This document shows, in pieces, positions 61,494-64,000 of a DNA stretch of 64,000 bases. Location of the stretch: the NCBI GenBank assembly GCA_964406005.1, contig CAYOPZ010000004.1:1-64000 (forward strand), read 5' to 3'. A program made the translations under genes and the position numbers. Source of the stretch: CAYOPZ01 sp964406005. GTDB lineage: Bacteria > Bacteroidota > Bacteroidia > Bacteroidales > SM23-62. How positions within the stretch are numbered: position 1 is the stretch's first letter; every line of letters begins with the position of its first letter. Under the pieces are notes generated by a model, which was not told the origin of the DNA, did not search any database, and was given only the letters and a program-made list of their open reading frames with translations.

Positions 61494-62723
61494 ATGATGA
61501 AGAAAATACTTGTATTTTGTCTGATAGCAACGATTGCCGCAGCCTGTGAAATAAGCCCCGGGGACAACGGTGACCGGGACCTGAACCTTAGCTGGAAGTC
61601 GCTTGAACTCCTGGAAACCGACAATGCTTTCGGGCTGGAGCTTTTCACGGAGGTCGCCAAGGAATTCGAACCAGGGGAGAATTATATGATCTCCCCGCTA
61701 AGCGTGGCCCTGGCACTGGGAATGACCTGCAACGGAGCCGCATCCGGTACGCGGGAAGCCATGGAGGCGACGCTGAAGCTTCAGGGATTTACAGAAGAAG
61801 AGATCAACGAGGGATATAAAAGCATCATAGACCAGCTGCTGGATCTTGATCCCAAAGTGATCATGGAAATTGCCAATTCCATCTGGTACAAGGATGATTT
61901 TGCGGTCGAGGATGAATTCATTCAGACAAACCGGGAATACTTTTATGCCGAGGTTAACCCGCTCGATTTCAATGATCCCGGCGCTCCGGACACAATCAAC
62001 CAGTGGGTCTCCGACCATACCCATGAGCTCATCGAGGAGATCATAGACAGGATCCCGGCCGAGGCCGTCATGTACCTGATCAACGCGATTTACTTCAAAG
62101 GGACCTGGACCTATGAATTCGATCCGGAAGAAACGGAGATGAGGCCTTTTTATCCGGAACAGGCTGACCCGGTTGAGGTCAGTTCCATGCGGCAGGAAGC
62201 TGAACTGAAGTACCATCAGAACGACCTTCTGCAGCTTGTCGAGCTTCCTTACGGAGATGAGAAATTCAGCATGCTTGTTCTGCTGCCCTGCGGTGAAAAC
62301 ACCTGTTCCGACATACAGGCTGTACTGGACAACGACAACCTGAACACCTGGACAAACCAGCTTGCCGGAACCGATGTGCTCGTTCAGTTGCCCAAATTCA
62401 AATTCAGGACTTCCCTGCTTCTCAATGACCCGCTTTGCAGGATGGGTATGGAAATCGCTTTTTCATGGGGGGCTGATTTTACACGCATCAATCCTGCGGG
62501 AAATCTTTATATTTCCAGGGTTATACATAAAACCTATATCGATGTGGATGAGGAAGGAACGGAAGCTGCTGCAGTGACGGCCGTGGAAATAAGCATAACA
62601 TCAGAGACAGAGGGTCCTCAACCGGCGTATTTCATTGCAGACAAACCCTTCCTTTTCATCATCCGGGAAAATTCCACGGGCAGTATCCTTTTCATGGGGA
62701 AGCTGTCCTGCCCTGCCGGATGA
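61494..62723 (+). CDS. serpin family protein, lipoprotein
   Basis: Serine-protease-inhibitor fold, 409 residues. A lipoprotein signal (IAAACE, Cys about 18) is followed by the serpin opening YMISPLSVALALGMTCNGAASGT and the shutter-region NAIYFKGTW. The reactive-loop hinge EEGTEAAAVTA (about 352-362) has the small residues of inhibitory serpins. By alignment with alpha-1-antitrypsin the P1-P1' pair would be Thr-Ser, which is an inference. PFLFIIRENSTGSILFMGKL closes the fold. The 3' end overlaps the convergent DUF72 gene by 32 bases. Confidence 0.93.
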   Translation: MMKKILVFCLIATIAAACEISPGDNGDRDLNLSWKSLELLETDNAFGLELFTEVAKEFEPGENYMISPLSVALALGMTCNGAASGTREAMEATLKLQGFTEEEINEGYKSIIDQLLDLDPKVIMEIANSIWYKDDFAVEDEFIQTNREYFYAEVNPLDFNDPGAPDTINQWVSDHTHELIEEIIDRIPAEAVMYLINAIYFKGTWTYEFDPEETEMRPFYPEQADPVEVSSMRQEAELKYHQNDLLQLVELPYGDEKFSMLVLLPCGENTCSDIQAVLDNDNLNTWTNQLAGTDVLVQLPKFKFRTSLLLNDPLCRMGMEIAFSWGADFTRINPAGNLYISRVIHKTYIDVDEEGTEAAAVTAVEISITSETEGPQPAYFIADKPFLFIIRENSTGSILFMGKLSCPAG

Positions 62724-63465
62724 TTTCTCTTAATTGCAGTGCGTTTTTTACTGCAAAACCATTGAAATCATTGTTGAAAAACACCCAAACTTCATGGCCT
62801 TCCTTCAGCCAGTTCATGATCTTTTCCGCATATTGGTTCAGACAGGATTCATCATAATCGGAAGCATACAACGTTTCATTTCCATGAAAGCGCAGGTAGA
62901 CAAAATCCGTCGTTACGGTTTCATAGCAGGGAAAGCGTTTGCCGGAATCGGCTATCACAAAAGCGGTTTCATGGCTGGAAAGCAATGCAAGGAAATCATC
63001 CCTGATCCATGATTTATGCCTTACCTCGACGGCAAACCTGTACCGGCCGTAACCTTCCTTAAGCAGGTCGAGGAAATCGCCCATCAGCGATCCGTCAAAT
63101 GGCAATCCGGGCGGCAGCTGTACCAGTACCGGGCCCAGCCGGGATTCCAGGTTTTCAAATACGTCGAAGTACTTTTTCAACGCTTCTTCACTGTTCTTTA
63201 ACCTTTTCTGATGCGTGATGAACCGGCTCAGTTTCGGGCAGAACCTGAATGTATCCGGGCTGCGTTTTGCCCATCCGCTCACAGTGGATTCCCCCGGGAG
63301 ACGGTAAAAGCTCGAATTCAGTTCCACGCAGCCGAATTTCGTAATATAGTATTCAAGGTACTGGCCCGGCTTGATGTTTTCCGGATAAAAAATACCGGAC
63401 CAGTGCCTGTAGCTCCAGCCGGAAGTGCCGATGAATAATCCCGGGACCGTTGTTCTGCCTTCCAT
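62692..63465 (-). CDS. DUF72 family protein
   Basis: A 257-residue protein with the DUF72 TIM-barrel-like layout: FIGTSGWSYRHWSGIFYP at the N-terminus, YYITKFGCVELNSSFYRLP, and YLRFHGNETLYASDY with VWVFFNNDFNGFAVKNA near the end. The function of the family is not established. The frame extends to 63552, but the ATG at 63465 is preceded by a strong AGGAGGT ribosome-binding site six bases away and matches the usual family start. It overlaps the serpin gene at its 3' end. Confidence 0.9.
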   Translation of the reverse strand: MEGRTTVPGLFIGTSGWSYRHWSGIFYPENIKPGQYLEYYITKFGCVELNSSFYRLPGESTVSGWAKRSPDTFRFCPKLSRFITHQKRLKNSEEALKKYFDVFENLESRLGPVLVQLPPGLPFDGSLMGDFLDLLKEGYGRYRFAVEVRHKSWIRDDFLALLSSHETAFVIADSGKRFPCYETVTTDFVYLRFHGNETLYASDYDESCLNQYAEKIMNWLKEGHEVWVFFNNDFNGFAVKNALQLREIIRQGRTASP

Positions 63466-63562
63466 GTACGACCTCCTGATAAAAGGATATGTCAAGTTAA
63501 CCATTACTGACTTTACCGCCACCCTGATTAAAAGAAAATCATCCGGATTCAAACCATTTTAA

Positions 63563-63592
63563 TTATAAAAGGTACTTTTTATCCTTTTATAA
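63563..63592. promoter_or_regulatory. palindromic operator candidate upstream of Rrf2-family gene
   Basis: TTATAAAAGG and CCTTTTATAA are perfect 10-bp arms around a 10-base spacer, 42 bases upstream of the Rrf2-family start. TATCTTTA follows at 63604, near the Bacteroidota -7 consensus, so the site probably overlaps or flanks the promoter and allows autoregulation. Confidence 0.6.
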
Positions 63593-63634
63593 GTAAATTT
63601 CATATCTTTACATCCTGATCTGCCTACGACCGAT

Positions 63635-64000
63635 ATGCTTGCCAGGAATACAGAATACGCCATAAGGGGGCTGGTTTATATTCAATTGCAGAATTGGAGG
63701 GAAAAGCGGCCGGGAGTCATCGAAATAGCAAAGGCAATTGAATCTCCGAAAGCTTATATGGCTAAAATTTTACAAGTTCTGACCCGGCATAACATTATCG
63801 ATTCCAGGAAAGGCAGGGGCGGTGGATTTTTTTTCGGCGGAGATCAGGCAGACCTTACACTGTATGAGATCATACATGTCATGGAAGGCGATGCGCGCTT
63901 AAAAAAATGCGGTTTTGGTTATAAACAATGCAGTGATGATAATCCCTGCCCCCTGCATGACAGTTATGCGGCGCTGCGCGACAAATTTTTCAATATGGCC
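63635..64000 (+). CDS. Rrf2 family transcription regulator, 3'-truncated by window
   Basis: 122 codons are open to the window edge without a stop. The product starts MLARNTEYAIRGLVYIQLQN, the standard Rrf2 winged-helix opening. The recognition region is IEIAKAIESPKAYMAKILQ, followed by SRKGRGGGFFFGG. The sensing loop has three cysteines, C-x7-C-x5-C (in KKCGFG, KQCSDD, PCPLH), the pattern of Fe-S-binding Rrf2 proteins such as IscR, NsrR and RsrR. Family members are about 130-160 residues, so little is missing. Confidence 0.9.
   Translation, partial: MLARNTEYAIRGLVYIQLQNWREKRPGVIEIAKAIESPKAYMAKILQVLTRHNIIDSRKGRGGGFFFGGDQADLTLYEIIHVMEGDARLKKCGFGYKQCSDDNPCPLHDSYAALRDKFFNMA

Noticed and set aside
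62692..63552. DUF72 start at 63552
   Set aside because: A strong AGGAGGT site precedes the ATG at 63465, and the added N-terminus is not family-like.
1..64000. tRNA, rRNA, riboswitch and insertion-sequence search
   Set aside because: No convincing cloverleaf, T-loop, rRNA segment, known riboswitch core or transposase frame was seen by reading; a covariance search would be decisive.

Overview
The window is a chromosomal segment of a Bacteroidota bacterium. Indicators are the TonB-like proteins, the paralogous FtsX/MacB-type permeases ending in NPVEALRYE, promoter-like TTTG/TAnnTTTG elements, a lamin-tail-domain secreted protein, and family assignments such as LpxK, an HECLGH-type dipeptidyl peptidase III and a six-hairpin alpha-L-rhamnosidase. 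The order cannot be fixed from the sequence; Marinilabiliales/Bacteroidales is a guess. No rRNA, tRNA, CRISPR array, transposase or integrase was seen.

Left part (about 1-29 kb, visibly AT-richer): a class II Fic protein with two matched 31-bp inverted-repeat operators, then a long array of ABC export genes. On the minus strand, read right to left, come a sigma-54 activator and its histidine kinase, a membrane fusion protein, an ATPase, a TolC-type channel and five full-length permeases. These are interspersed with a secreted concanavalin-like protein, a lipocalin-like protein and a rhamnosidase. A divergent plus-strand arm holds a truncated TolC gene, a sixth permease and two more ATPases. 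Vestigial C-terminal tails of further permeases, some carrying small palindromes, lie between the genes and show that the array has gained and lost members. A bipartite A/T-rich motif occurs three times (9626-9658, 22031-22063, 25061-25094) and is the best candidate for the activator's binding site.

Middle (29-42 kb): an AmmeMemoRadiSam locus (radical SAM protein, polytopic spermidine-synthase-like protein, Memo-AMMECR1 fusion), all three with apparent export or membrane signals. Next are a lipoprotein with a C-terminal Cys-TM-RKRK tail beside a CPBP intramembrane protease, a tandem duplication of a TonB-like gene, an array of four imperfect hairpins, a lipoprotein and hflX.

Right part (41-64 kb, more GC-rich and mostly core): asd, a lamin-tail protein, purine nucleoside phosphorylase, lpxK, sppA, folK, radC and rpsT. 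An arsR-arsM-arsC-like arsenic operon has a perfect palindrome in front of arsM. After it come hsp20, an NSS transporter, universal stress protein, two envelope proteins, a membrane-anchored LytTR regulator, a VTT-domain protein, DPP III, a lipoprotein serpin, a DUF72 protein and a truncated Rrf2-family regulator with its own palindromic operator at the right edge.

The strongest candidates for undescribed biology are the sigma-54-governed multi-permease array with its motif and decaying tails, the exported AmmeMemoRadiSam locus, the CPBP/C-terminal-tail pair and the hairpin array.
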